From positions 124,001 through 188,000 of the forward strand of contig BCIH01000017.1 of NCBI GenBank assembly GCA_002897115.2: DNA of 64,000 nt, written 5' to 3'. The stretch's first letter is position 1, and every line of letters begins with the position of its first letter. Below are positions 1-11,811 of this stretch, piece by piece. The notes beneath the pieces were generated by a model. That model saw only the letters and a list, made by a program, of their open reading frames with translations, made no database searches and was not told the origin of the DNA. Source of the DNA: Prototheca cutis (Eukaryota; Chlorophyta; Trebouxiophyceae; Chlorellales; Chlorellaceae). The translations under genes and the position numbers were made by a program.

Positions 1-47
1 TTGTACTGAAAGGGATACTCAACAAACATCCAGGCGTTGCAACCCAC

Positions 48-1382
48 CTGGCTGGGCGAGAGGATCCGGCGCTGCTCGTCGTAGCCAATCAGCCAGAACC
101 GGGGCACTTGGTAATATTTGTCGTACGTGATGACTAAATCGTAGGTCCGCGTGCGCCGCACGCCATCGCCGGCCTCACTGGCCGGCCGTCGTGGTTCAAC
201 CCCGGGCGCAACTGTCACATCATCACCCCCGTCATCACCCTCCAAGTCTGCCAGATCTGGAATGTCCTCGGCCTCTTCTTCAAGTTCCACTGCGCCCTGG
301 GACCCTGATCCTCGCGAACCTTCCAGGGTCAAATCCTTCAGCGGGTCTGGCATGGTGGTGTGACGAGGAGGAATAGATAGTGGGAACGGATGGCCCCAGT
401 AACGCCCTGAGTGCAGACAAGACCCCACCACACACACACACACACACACACACCTCCCAACCCCCACCCCCCCAAAAAAGAAGACCGCAACCCGCAGACC
501 TGTCTTACCGCTGATGCTGGCAATCTCCTCGAAACCGTCATCGTTGGTGGTGGACACGGGCCCGAGTGGCCGAGAGCTGGCGGTGACCCAGCCGTCGCCG
601 CCATCGGCCGAACCCTCCACCTCCACCTCGTCCCTCTCCCCGTACTCCTCCACATCCGCGGCCCGTCGCAAGCATGGCACTGCACAGGGAGGGGCCGGGG
701 GGGGGGGGGGGGGGGGGGCTCGCGAACGAAAAGAGCCAGGAGGATGCACTACACCGGCCGCCTTGTCGGCAATGCTCAAGTTCCCGCGGGGCAATGCAGC
801 TGTAGCATCGTCCCGACACCTCGTCAGCCCTCATGTCCCCATACAACAGGCACCGTTAGGCCCACCATTTCGGGTGATCAGGTACTGCTTGTTGTCGGGG
901 AGGAAATTCCGCGCCTTGCTTGGGTCGCCCGCTTCCCTGTATTAGGTGAAGGAGTGTCGCAGCCTATTTCCTGAGGCCACAGGGACATGCTGTCTTCCAG
1001 ATTCTAATCCCAGCAATGAACCCTCCCTACCCAGGAACGCCTCCCTCACCAGCTCCATGTCGGGCAAGACTGCACGAGGTAGTCACCAGCTTCCACAAAC
1101 TCTTGCGGTGTCAGCACCTGTTGTTTGATGTCAGACATGTCGTGATGGAGAGTTGATGGACCATGACCTCGTTGTGTGCGGCCGATGAGCACGAGTTCAC
1201 CCCAGAATCAGTCGAGACACCCCGTCGTGCCAGGCTACCGTCCAATACATCCCTTCCTCCCTCCCAAGTTCCGGGCGTCTTCTTACCCCCTTTTCTTTGA
1301 AAGCAGACTGCGAGAGGGGGGGCAGCACAGCCTCTGCCGCGGACTTGTACGTCGAGTGGATCAGATGCTTGAGGCTCGACAT
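48..1382 (-). CDS. ATG3: ATG3, autophagy E2-like enzyme (3' part outside window)
   Basis: ATG3 is the E2-like enzyme that transfers ATG8 to phosphatidylethanolamine during autophagosome formation. Five exons can be read on the minus strand: 1287-1382, 1050-1117, 866-936, 509-679 and 48-346; phases agree at each junction. The N-terminus (SAFKEKG, then [14 protein letters not shown] and CPTWSW) is the conserved membrane-binding part. [15 protein letters not shown] follows, then an acidic segment with GWVTAS and a second acidic linker (IPDLADLE). The E2 core begins with [24 protein letters not shown]. The exon ends at a GTGGGT donor at 42-47. The catalytic Cys (HPC motif) and the C-terminus lie beyond the left edge, so catalytic competence cannot be judged. 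The start is the first ATG of the conserved N-terminus. Confidence 0.93.
429..453. repeat. (CA)n microsatellite in ATG3 intron
   Basis: About 12 CA units lie in the intron between ATG3 exons 4 and 5. They fall close to the pyrimidine-rich part of the intron on the coding strand. Confidence 0.9.
697..718. repeat. 22-bp G homopolymer in ATG3 intron
   Basis: An uninterrupted run of 22 G on the plus strand (C on the ATG3 coding strand) forms the polypyrimidine tract 18-39 bases upstream of ATG3 exon 4. Confidence 0.9.
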
Positions 1383-1944
1383 GGCGCCCTTCTTTCCCAG
1401 AACCAGCCCTCGTCAAGATTCGGGACGGATGAAGAAATGAGTGTATCATCAAAAAGCCATCCCTTTGTTTTCACCTCTGCCGAACTGCGGTCCAGCTCTT
1501 GCTCCCGACTCGACTCTCGAGGGTCGCTTTTTTCACGAGCTGGGTTACGCATGGTGAAAGCCTCCTGGCCTGGCCCAACACTTGAAACCACTCGGGCAGC
1601 AATGTGATTTGTTCATTAAATGGGCTCTCTTGTCGGAATAGGCCCCATGGCTTGGTGCAGGCGGATGGGGGCCACCAAGAATGAAATAGAAAGACGGGGC
1701 GGCACGGCGTGAGTGGGAAAGAAGGCAACCCTCCCCACAGGAATTGGTGGCGGTCGCAGCAGTGAGCAGACGGTCAATTCAGATTTTCAACAGGCGGGGA
1801 AGTGGACAGGGCCAGGGCAACATGGCGCAAGGCCCTGGGGATCTGCGGGTGTTCTTTGTGGGAGGAAAGGGGAGGGGCAAGGGCATATCGCCTTGGGAAT
1901 CTCCACTCCGACACCCTCTCTCCGAGACTCGGCCGCTCTCTTTT
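1383..1944. other. Spacer between ATG3 and histidine-phosphatase gene
   Basis: No coding exon is supported here. It should hold the ATG3 promoter and 5' UTR and the 3' UTR of the upstream minus gene. Open frames in it have no conserved content. Confidence 0.5.
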
Positions 1945-4190
1945 TCAAACCTTGAGGTGCCGCACCTCGCAGTTCTTCATGGGTTCCTTTGCCACGCCGC
2001 AATAGTCGCGGCAGAACCGTTTCCAAAAGGAACAGTGGCCAAAAGCCACGATCACCGTCTCGGGCCGGCTCTGGATCCACTGCTTGAACTTGCCGATCCG
2101 TGCCTTGACGATGTCCGCCTTCTCCGGCGCGCCAAAGCGCTGCGTCAGCGCACAGTTCTCTCCCGAATCCGCGCAGTGCCACCATAGCTCGGGCAGGCCG
2201 GCCAGCTCCTGCCCCAGTTCGGGAAAGGACGAACGCAGCATGCTGGCGGGCCGACCAATGTCCCCCGAAGTAATCAAAGACTCCCGCATGTGACTGCAAA
2301 CAAGGGGGTTGGGGGTCAGCGGGTGAAGGGGATGTTTGCAAGGAATGACATGTCCATGTTGCAACCCCAGCAACCAAACACATTCCCGTAACCCACCTGC
2401 ACACGTGGAGGCTGGTGGGAAGCTGCCGGCGGTCAAACCCCCGGAGTCCACGGTCCGCACCCGTGTACGCCAGGAGCAGCGTCTCGATCGCTCGAGTCAG
2501 CGGCGATGCCACCCAGCACGCGTCAGCTGGCAGACCCAGCAACGCCAGCTTGGACCTCAAAGCACGGGCCTGGGCGCGGCCCCGGGCCGTCAGTGGCGCG
2601 TCAAAGATCAGCGGGTCTTCCCACCCCGTGTTTGCCGCCGATGTTGCCGCATTGTACTCCGACTCGCCATGTCGCACAATGTACAAGTGCTGTAGAACGC
2701 GTGATGTTGGGCAGTTTGGCACCGGTTCTGTCCTCGTGTGGGAGCGGTGCTGGCGACGGTGAAGTGCACACACCAGGCACGGAAGCGACGCCACCCCACG
2801 TCCCAAGAACACTTCCAACTCCCGCCCCCCAAAAAGCACATGAAAACCCCACTTTGTAGTCCTTGATGGGCTTGAAGATGGGAAACAGCTTTTTCGTGGA
2901 TGCTGATACGCAGCCAATCGGCGCGGCCAGATCGAGCATCGGCGTGCTCGTGTTGCCTTGCGGGACTGGCACGATGGCCCCGGCGGCTGCAGCGCTGACC
3001 TCGGACCCGGCCCCCGCACCACCCACACCACAGCCGGCGGTCTCGCTGCCGCCGCAGGCGTCAAAGCTAAAGTGCATGGAGCCGCTCTCGTCCGAGGGTG
3101 TGCGCTCAGGGCCCCGCGCCCACGCCGACACGGCATCGTCGTCCCCGCCGGCCGACGCCGGCGTCGTCGCCGTTGTGAGTGCACGCTCGTACGTCGGCTG
3201 GCAATGCAGCGTAAACTCCTCCTCTTCGTCGGTGTCGTCGGCCTCTGCTCCATTGCCATGCGTGGTGTCGACGATAATCGGGTCCAATTCTGTCCTCGAG
3301 TCCGGTACCATGTCGGACGTGAGGCTGCTGGGTGCCCTTGCCATGGCCACCTCGCACCCCGTCACAGGCATGAGCAGGTCCAGCCGCGGCACGCTGGGCG
3401 GCGGCTGGGGCGTGGTCAGCGATTGTTGGACGACAAACCGGCGTCGCAGGCTGGCCATGGCATCCTCGGGCACCCGCGGGCCGACCGCGCTGGCGCAGTC
3501 CGTGGTAGCAGCCATGGCAGTGTCGGGGATTTGGATGGTCAGCCTCGGTGCCGCTGCAAGTGCATGGGTTGAAGGGGTGGAGGGGGGATCTCTCGTGAGC
3601 GGGCACGGTGCAAAGGACGCAAGATGAGTCGCCAGCGCAGCAGACTGACTCAAAAAGGACGTCCGAGCCTGGCATTGCCCAACAGAGCATGAGACACCAC
3701 AATCAGAGCCATTGCTGCACCACGACTGCATCAGCGTGGCTTCAAAAGGAACTGCAGCCCTCCCTGGAGTGGTACATTCCCTCATGCATAAGCAGGCAGG
3801 GCCCCCCCCAACCCCCCCAAACTCCCCCACCCGTGCTTCTCAATGGCAACGCGCCGAACGTACCTGGGGTCTTGGTTGGAGGTGCTTCCTCCATGGGAGA
3901 TGCGGGAGTGGACCCGCACGTGCGCCTCGGCCATGGCGAGGCTCCCTGGCGAGCGGGGTTGCGGGGCGAGGAGGGGGCAGGTTCACAACCGGCGCGCACT
4001 GGATCATCGATGCACGTGCCTCGCCATCAAGCCCGCACACACGACACAACGAAACACGCACGGCAGATCCAATAGGCTTAAAATAGTTGCTGATGTAGGA
4101 TTTGCGCCGCTTGGGGTCGGGGCCATCCTCCCGGACACTTCGTCTGGAGGGGGGGATTGCAGCAGCTGCCGGGCCACGCTTGCTACTCAT
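1945..4190 (-). CDS. Histidine phosphatase (phosphoglycerate-mutase-like) with long N-terminal extension
   Basis: This belongs to the histidine phosphatase superfamily. The RHG signature is LYIVRHGESEYNA near 2680, followed by DAPLTARGRAQA and then SPLTRAIET. After an intron come CSHMRESLITSGDIGRP and VIVAFGHCSFWKRF, which supplies the second catalytic His. The protein ends in EVRHLKV and a TGA at 1945-1947. Upstream lies a long low-complexity acidic and serine-rich segment (coding around 2860-3515). A probable first exon starts at the ATG at 4190; it carries a basic KRRK stretch that could be a nuclear signal. Splice sites GTGGGG near 2856 and CAG|TCACATG near 2295 are good. The joint between exon 1 and the acidic exon is less certain; ATG 3515 is an alternative start. 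The substrate is unknown. Confidence 0.75.
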
Positions 4191-4821
4191 GAACCACGAC
4201 TCCCCAGCTCAAGCTGCAATCGCAGTGGACCTACTCCTCCCTTGCAGCGACGCACTCCATGATTCAGCTCCCAGATCCCGCGCAGATTCGAGACTGGCTG
4301 TCCGTCGCGTCCAGCGAACCAGCCGGCGACAGCTGCGCTCGATGGCCGTGCTCGATGGCCGTGCTCGAGCCCTCCCCTGCTCTAAAGGCGTTCAGTATTC
4401 TAAAGCACGGATGGTCACACGCGCGCTAGGCTCGTTCCCTACAATGATGCGCCCCGGTCTCTTTCCCGGAGCTGCTTTTAGCTGTGGGGAGAGGATTTCG
4501 TGTCGTGTCCCACCGCGCCCTCGCTACTGATTTGGGCCCCCTACCACCACTCCCACCCATATTACATTGAACTCTGAACAGGGGCTATGCTCATTCATTA
4601 CAGTACATTTTTTGTCCATTGTAGTGCGCACCATGTAGGATACATTAAAATGCCAGCACCGAGTGTGACGACGACTCATTCCGAAGCACGGTCAACTGCA
4701 CACAGTTTGTTGTGGAGGACAGGGACCGAGGCAGCACCTGAGATGGCAATGATGCCCCTCGAATGACGACACCCTTCTCGGCATCACCAGGCGATCGGCG
4801 GCCACTCATTCTCCACACACA
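4191..4821. other. Spacer upstream of histidine-phosphatase gene, 3' side of lipid phosphatase
   Basis: No gene is seen. A 13-bp tandem duplication (unit ctcgatggccgtg) lies near 4338-4363. TTACA on the plus strand at 4598-4602 is TGTAA in the direction of the lipid phosphatase, about 220 bases past its stop, and could be its poly(A) signal. Confidence 0.45.
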
Positions 4822-6849
4822 TCACCAGCCCAGGGCCGCTAGGATCCGTGGCCAACCCTCCCCCACCGTCCAAGAAAGCGCGCCATACGCCAGGAAGCGG
4901 GCAGTGACATCGACATCCCAGGGCTTTCCTTGCTTGTTGTGCGGCAGTCTGGCCAGGCGCGGGTCGCGGCGGGGGTCTTCCGGAGGACACAAATCCGCGA
5001 CGGGCGGCTGCCAGAGCGCACGGAGCCGGAGGGGAAAGAAACGATAAAACAGTGGAAGCACAGCATCTGCAACAGTTCGCGCAAAACTCTTGGCCAGCAT
5101 GACCGCGACGAGACCGAAGCCGACGCGGCGCAGCATGCGCAGCGTGCCCAGCGTAGCGAGCACACCGCCTGGGGGCGACACGCTGGGCGCGTGGCAAGCG
5201 TCCCAAACGCGGGGCGACCCGATGGCCGCGCCCGCGGCCGCGCCAGCAAACGACACAGAAAATTCGTATGAGGGCGTGTGCGCCTCGGGGCGCGGGTGAA
5301 GGCGCAGCGCCACCAGCGACGCCGCCAGCACCGCCGGGGTCACGCGGCCCAGGTTGCCCACGTCCAGCAGCCAGGCCATCAGCGCGTCCTCCACACGGAC
5401 GTAGCACCCGACGATCGTCAGCCCCGCGATCGCGCCGGCCAGGATGTCGATGGGCGTGTGCAGCCCCAGGTACAGCCGCGAAGCCGAAATCCACACCGCC
5501 CACACTGTCGCCGCGCCATACAGCAGCGCTGTATGTAGTGTGGGGGGATTTTGGGGGGTTTCCCCCTTTTTGTAGGTGTGGGGGGGGTTTTTGCAGAAAT
5601 ATGTCGCATGTGGATGGTGCTGTCTTGGACACAAGACCCTTGCACGCCCAGCGCACAACCTTGTCACCCCCCTTTCTTCCACACACCACCCCCATACACC
5701 CTCAACCTGCGGTCTCGGGCTCTACCAGCCCGTTTTCCAGCATGTAGTGTACCGAAAAATAGTTGAAGCAGATGGAGTTGAGCACATGCGACGATGGCAG
5801 GCCGTATTCCTGCCGCAGCACATGGGGGAGTAGCAGGGCAAAGTGGTGGATTTCGACCTGCATGCTGCCCATGATTGACCCATCCAGCCACCCACCCCCC
5901 CCACAAATAGAAACACCACCAGCACGCCATCGGACCTTGGCGTTTTGCTCGGCCTCCTCGTCGCCGCTTCCCAGGAACTTGACTTTGGAGGAGGCATAGC
6001 TCAGGCTGATGGGCCGCGGGGCGCACACCAAGTCCTTGATGGCGTTACCCACGTACAAGGCCAGCGCCATCTGTTTCAGGTTACAGAGAAAGGGTGGGTG
6101 AATGAATGAATGCCTGCACACCGCCATCGTTGCTTGGTCGCCCCATCCCAGGCCAGGAGGGTCAAACCGAGGCTTGGACTGGCTTGGTCGGCATCATCCA
6201 AAGAAGGACGGGCGAAGGAGACTACCTCCCTCCAAGGAGACCTACTGCACACGCGCGTCTGCAGCCCTGACACCCCCCAGAAACAGCTCCACTGTCAACA
6301 GCGCACCAGGATGAGGAGGCGGAGTCCAAAGTCGGAATATCCGATCCAGAACAGGATGGGCAGGAATGTCGCCTGCAGTTATAGGCCGTGTGTGGCAGCG
6401 GGTGTGCAGCGTCCAGGTTGCTTGGCTCGGGAATGACTGGAGGCCTGAGCGCAGGGAAAACACCCAGAATGGAACAGTGCCCTGAACCCTGGGAAACAAC
6501 ATGATCAGGGCTGCAATGTGATCAAGCATCCTCCAATGTACCAGTCACCCACACTCACGTAGAAGCTCACGGAGACCGTGGAGGAGGACCATTGAAAGAG
6601 CTTCGTGAGCGCGGGAGTCTCGAGCAGCTGCGCTCTCCGAACCCAGACCAGGCCCTCCTCAACATGATAGACAACCCACGGGCGCAGCGTCTTCCGTACT
6701 CGCTCATGCAGCACTGGAATGCAACACAGAACTAAGAATGCCGAGACGAGGAAGGCGGAAAGTGTTTCAAACAGCGCCGGAGCTAGGTGTCTGAGGGCTA
6801 TCCACAGGGATAGCACCAGTGCCGGTGGCCCGGCAATAGCGTCCGGCAT
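4822..6849 (-). CDS. Sphingosine-1-phosphate / lipid phosphate phosphatase, PAP2 family (LPP-delta type)
   Basis: This is an integral membrane phosphatase of the PAP2 superfamily, related to plant LPP-delta and yeast LCB3; the expected substrates are long-chain-base phosphates in the ER. The three phosphatase motifs are in order: KDLVCAPRP (exon around 5936-6069), GLPSSHVLNS (around 5720-5830) and SRLYLGLHTPIDILAG (in the last exon). Five exons are inferred. Exon 1 runs from ATG 6849 to a GTGAGT donor near 6559 and encodes a hydrophobic segment. A short exon 2 (FLPILFWIGYSDFGLRLL) lies near 6320-6378. The last exon runs from about 5526 to the stop at 4822 and encodes several hydrophobic helices. 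Catalytic Arg and His residues are all present. Confidence 0.88.
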
Positions 6850-7512
6850 TTCTCTAGCAATGCATCGTTCCTAAAAAACCCGAATCCAATGGTATCGCCA
6901 CACAGGCCGCAAGGTCTGATATCAGATAGTTCCCTTAAAGTGATCTCTCGCGACGTGCCTTACCTTTCGTTCGTCATCAACCCGAAAGAACCCACTTCAG
7001 TACAACGAATGCAGGCCCCACTGACGTCGCTTCGGATACTGCATTCTATGGGTTTTAAAACAGCCCCCAAACTATGCCGAGCACGCTTTATCCATGCATG
7101 GTTCGGATAGGGGGGCAGGTTGGTCGGATAACGGCTGCAACCAGGGGCCGGGGCCCCTCACTCTCACGACAGACTATCGGACGATTCTGGAGCGAGATGC
7201 GAAGAAACAAATATGTTTTTGGAATTGTTAAATTCAACAGGAACATGGAGACCGTACAGATGGGCAATGAACGACAGTCCATTGTCCGGAATGATCCGTG
7301 GGGTTCCATCGCGTGGGCCATCGGTCCAGGGCACGGCAGGGCAGGGCGCGATGTCCCCCCCCCCCCCCCGTGATCACAAATTCCGCGCTGCCCTGATGGG
7401 GCTTGCACGGCGATGTTGTACAGTGCCCATGCCGGTGCAATCAAAACCAAAGTGAAAAGCAGAGGCGCCCTTGTTGCAGAGTGGAGGTGGCTGGCCTTGG
7501 CCGAGTGTCGCC
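6850..7512. promoter_or_regulatory. Divergent intergenic region, lipid phosphatase / PheRS beta
   Basis: This 663-bp stretch separates the start codons of two divergent genes and presumably holds both promoters. No TATA-type element stands out. It contains an 11-C run near 7359-7370. Confidence 0.5.
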
Positions 7513-10500
7513 ATGCCGGTCGTCTCTGTGAACAGGGACCGCCTGTTCCAGGCGCTGGGCCAGACATACAGTGCGTGGGGTTGCAGGATTGAACGATGCA
7601 CGGGTTGTTTGGATCAATTGCATGTCCGATGGCGTGCTCACGGGCACCTCCATTCCCCGTGACGTGTTGCGTGCAGCCGACGACGAGTTCAACATCCTCT
7701 GCTTCGAGTATGGGATCGAGCTGGACGATGTGGTGCGTGGGGAGGGATGTGTGGAAATCCGATTTGCCTGTATGGCTGGCGGGTTAAGCACCAAGCTTGA
7801 ATTGCAGGGGTGGCAGCCAATTCCTAAGCTTGCACAGCGTGGGGGCCCCGCATGTGGGAGCGTGCGCACGCAAACTTCCTTTGAGCCGTTCCCAGTCTCC
7901 CTGCGCCCCTGTCACCCAGAGCCCTCCACCCCCGAGCAACCACCCCACCACCCAACTCAAGCACAGACGTCGGAGCGGGAGATGCTGCGCAAGGAGCAGG
8001 GTACCAAGGCCGCAGGGGAGCAGCTTGAGGACGCCAGCGAGGAGATCATCTACAAGATCGACATTCCCGCCAACCGTTACGACATGCTGTGCCTGGAGGG
8101 CATTGCTCGCGCGCTTAATGTCTTCCGCGGCCGCGCGGCCGCGCCGGCTTTCACGCTGGCCAACGGCGGCGTCCCTCGCGAGCGCCTGGTCATCAAGCCC
8201 GCCACGGCCCTCGTCCGGCCCTTTGCCGTGGCCGCCATCCTCCGCGGTGTTGTTTTTGACTCGGCACGCTACAACTCCTTCATCGACTTGCAGGACAAGC
8301 TCCACCAAAACTTGTGCCGTCAGCGCACCCTCGTCTCCATCGGAACCCACAACCTCGGCGTCGTCCAGGCAAGTAGGAGTAGTTTCTTTCTTTTTTCCCG
8401 ATTGCACGTGCACTCAGTTGGATGGGTGATGGGGTTGGCACCTCACTGCTGGCCCGGCATGAACAGTGCTGTGCTGTCACTGCTGGTGCTGGTGACGCAA
8501 CTGTAACAAACTACCAGGCTGTGCCAACCAGCCCCCAACTGGCCAATAACCTGTGCAGGGTCCCTTTACGTATGAGGCACACCCGCCGTCTTCCATCCGG
8601 TTTGTGCCGCTGAAGCAGGACCAGGAGTGGCAGGCCGACGAGCTCATGCAGGTGTGCAGCAGTGCTTGTTGGATGGTGACTACGGAATGTGTGCGGCGGA
8701 CGGTCACAGTCCCCGGAATAGTGCGGGATATTTTGGCATCCACCCGCGCGGGAGCCCGCCCACGCACCACACGACAGGAGATACACGCCTAAACAAACTG
8801 TGAGCTTCACAACTACTCCATACATCCAAACTCCTGCAGCACTACTTGGCGAACGACCAAAAGCTGAAGAAGTTTGTGCCCATTATCCAGAGCAGCATCG
8901 TGTACCCCGCCATGTATGACGCCAGCCATGTGCTGCTGTCCCTGCCGCCCATCATCAACGGCGAGCACTCCAAGGTAGGTGGGTGGGAATATTTGATGGG
9001 AAAGTTCGGTTGCCATGTGTTAGTTGCCAGTTGGTTGAAGAGAAGGGGGGGTTCCAATGATGACAGACTGGATGGGGTCCAAAGATNCCCCCCNCCCCCA
9101 GCAGAGCACGCACCTCCTCGGCCCGACACATGACCCGCCTCACTTTCTTCGCAGATCCTGCTGGACCCAACCACGCAACAGGATGTGCTGATCGAGATCA
9201 CGGCGACAGATCTCACCAAGGCCAACGTCGTGCTCAACACCGGTGAGGGGGCCGGGTGGGTGTTGCATGCCTGGGAGCGCAGCGAGGTGCATGAGGGCTG
9301 TCAGGGGCCTGCCCTGGTGTGACACCGACTCCATGGCATGGTCCCAAAGTTTTCCACGTCTTTTCATATGGTCCTTGATCCCTCTTTCTCCCTCTCTATA
9401 CACAAAAAACAATTGCAGTCTGCGCGATGTTTTCCGAGTACTGCACGACGCCATTCGAGGTTGAGCCTGTGGAGGTGGTTGATTCGCTTGGTGTCTCCAC
9501 AGGTGCGAGGTTGTTCTCTTGGTTGGTAGATCTCCTGGTCTTCCTTGCTTGCTTGGTGCTGCCCACATCCGTTTGCATGCGAAACTGTGTGCATGCATGC
9601 ATTCCAACATTTTCTGTCCAACACCATCGCACACAATCGACCACAGTGACGCCATGCATCACCCCCCGGTCGATGTCGGTGGGCCTGGATTACATAAACG
9701 GTATGACGGGACTTTCCCTGGGTGCGGAGGAGGCCGCGGCCCTGCTGCAGCGCATGCAGTTGGGTGTGGCCCCGGCGGCCGATGGCAAGAGCCTGGACCT
9801 TCAGATCCCCATCACCCGCTCCGACATCCTCCACCGTGAGTGTTTGTTAGGTAGAGTTTCTGGAATTAAGGAGGGACTGCTCGGTGTGCCGGGACCTCTG
9901 TTGGTGGCGGGGGGAGCTTTGCGGATCGATGTCACCTATCGCGCCCCCTCCAAACACACACAAAAATGTCCCCCCCCCGGGCCCAACAAGAGAATCTAAA
10001 TCACTACTCCAACAGCATGTGATGTGGTGGAAGACGTGGCCATTGCCTACGGCTACAACAACCTCACACGCTCGCTGCCCAAGTCGGCGACGCCCGGCCG
10101 GGAGCTGCCCATGAACGCGCTGTGCGAGCTACTGCGGGGCGAGGTGGCCGCCGCGGGGTGGACCGAGGTGCTGACGTGGGCGCTGGGTTCGCGGGAGGAG
10201 AACTTTGCCGCGATGCGCCGGGACCCAGAGACGCCCGCCGTCACCATTGGCAACCCTGCCACGGCCGAGTTTGAAGTCGCTCGGACATCACTCCTGCCCA
10301 GCGCACTCAAGACCGTCGGTAGGTCTCTGCTGGATTCTGTGCGGTTGATTGTTTGACTGTGTTGTCGGCCATTGGATTGTTGTTGAGTGGCGGAACCCTC
10401 CTCGGTGGAGTTGATGGCAGTCTAGTGGCGTGCTGCACCGACAAGCAAGCAAGCGTGCGTGTTTAATCCGCTCCCTCCTCGCGTACTACACTCTCCAGAA

Positions 10501-11059
10501 ACCAACCCCAACCAAAACAAAGCAAAATCCCCTGTATACCCCCCCCAAAAAATAAATAAATAAATAAATAAATAAAAAGCCACACTACTGCACAGGTGCC
10601 AACCGGGATGCGCCGCTGCCAGTCAAGCTGTTTGAGGTGTCAGATGTGGTGTTGCTGTCGGACGCGGCAGCCTGCGGTGCTGTCAACCAGCGTCGGCTGG
10701 TGGCCCTGCACTGCGACAAGACCAGCGGGTTTGAGACGATTCACGGCCTTCTGAACCGGGTGATGGAGGCGCTGCGCGTGCCGCTGGCGGGGTCCCTGGG
10801 GAGATCAGAGCAGGCCGCAGCACGCGAGGCCTTTGGCGGCGGGTACGAGTGGCGGGCGGAGGACGACGTCTCTTTCTTCCCGGGCCGTCACGCGGGCGTG
10901 TATGTCAAGGGTGAGCGAGTGGGGCAGTTTGGCGTCGTGCACCCCGAGGTGCTCCAAGCCTTTGACATCATGTACCCCGTCTCGGCCCTGGAACTCAATC
11001 TGGAGCCTTTCTGCTTCGACCAACTCTACCGCCTGCTGCCCTGCGCACCCCCGGCATAA
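7513..11059 (+). CDS. Phenylalanyl-tRNA synthetase beta subunit, cytosolic type
   Basis: This is the beta chain of the alpha2-beta2 enzyme that charges tRNA-Phe. Ten exons join in phase to 623 residues: 7513-7570, 7677-7732, 7967-8368, 8559-8651, 8840-8974, 9155-9242, 9419-9502, 9647-9835, 10016-10318 and 10596-11059. The N-terminus (MPVVSVNRDRLFQALGQTY, then EFNILCFEYGIELDDV) is the eukaryotic/archaeal form. KIDIPANRYDMLCLEGIAR is the conserved B3/4 region, SDILHPCDVVEDVAIAYGYN the B5 part, and the C-terminal catalytic-like domain ends FDQLYRLLP. The absence of the bacterial anticodon-binding tail places it in the cytosol rather than an organelle. The third intron has a GC donor (CAG|GCAAGT at 8369). 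Two Ns (9087, 9094) lie in a C run in intron 5. Confidence 0.96.
8369..8558 (+). other. GC-AG intron in PheRS beta
   Basis: The exon ends in CAG and the intron opens GCAAGT, an optimal match to the minor GC-donor consensus; it ends TGCAG. Joining CAG to GGTCCCTTTACG keeps phase and restores the family sequence NLGVVQGPFTYEA. Confidence 0.85.
10545..10577. repeat. (AAAT)n tract in last PheRS intron
   Basis: Seven or so AAAT units lie shortly before the acceptor of the last PheRS beta intron. AT-rich sequence of this kind is rare elsewhere in the window. Confidence 0.85.
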
Positions 11060-11811
11060 GGGAGCAGGGGGGTATTGTTTCTGGGTTCAATCCCCTGGGG
11101 GGTTGCACTAGGGCACCAGACCCGTATGCTCTTCTGTAACAATCTCATGAACACCAATATTTGGTGGCAGTGCAATTGCAATGCGGCAGTCTCGGTTGGG
11201 ACAAACAGCGTGATGTCCCCAATCGCAGTGCTTCACTTTTCATTGCAGGAATGGGCAGGGGTGGTAGTTGGGTGGAAGAAAATGAAAAAAGTCTTAAATG
11301 CATTCATCCGTGCAAGTTGCAAACAGCAGGGATCCGGAACAGTGGCTGCTGAACATTCAGCACAGGAATAGCAAGGACAATCGGATGCACCATGAGCAAG
11401 GATGGGAATTGTGGCGTGGTGGGGTTCATGTGCGGCCAGTGGCAACTTCAGACGTGAGCGAATTCTTTGCAACCGAACAGGGAATCGAAGTGCGTTGGTG
11501 ATGTGGGGTGAAGTGCTCAGTGATTGATGCAATGTGTCAAATGGAAGGCCAGCCGGTCTGGTGGGGGGTGGATGGCATTTGTCCAATCCTCGAGCCCTCA
11601 CACCGCACGATGGCGCTTGGGGAGCGGAGTGGGAGGCGCCAGGGATGCCACAGCCTGCGGGGCAGTTTTATCAATTGTGAATTGATCGGATGGGTGAGCT
11701 TTTGCCAGCACACCGTTGCTGCGCACTACCAAGTCCGGGAACAGCTTCAGTTTGANCCCCCTAGTATGCGCAAAACCGCCAGCAATCACGCACCAGCACC
11801 AACGCCTCCTC
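11060..11811. other. Convergent spacer between PheRS beta and the methyltransferase gene
   Basis: These 752 bp hold no supported gene. TGTAA at 11135-11139, 76 bases past the PheRS stop, fits a chlorophyte poly(A) signal. An N is present at 11756 next to a C run. Confidence 0.5.
11135..11139 (+). terminator. Putative TGTAA poly(A) signal of PheRS beta
   Basis: TGTAA is the usual poly(A) signal of chlorophyte mRNAs. This one is 76 bases after the stop codon. Confidence 0.4.

Noticed and set aside
2863..3627. 254-residue plus-strand open frame
   Set aside because: It is the shadow of the acidic Ser-rich exon of the histidine-phosphatase gene; Ala/Ser/Gly richness comes from that codon use.
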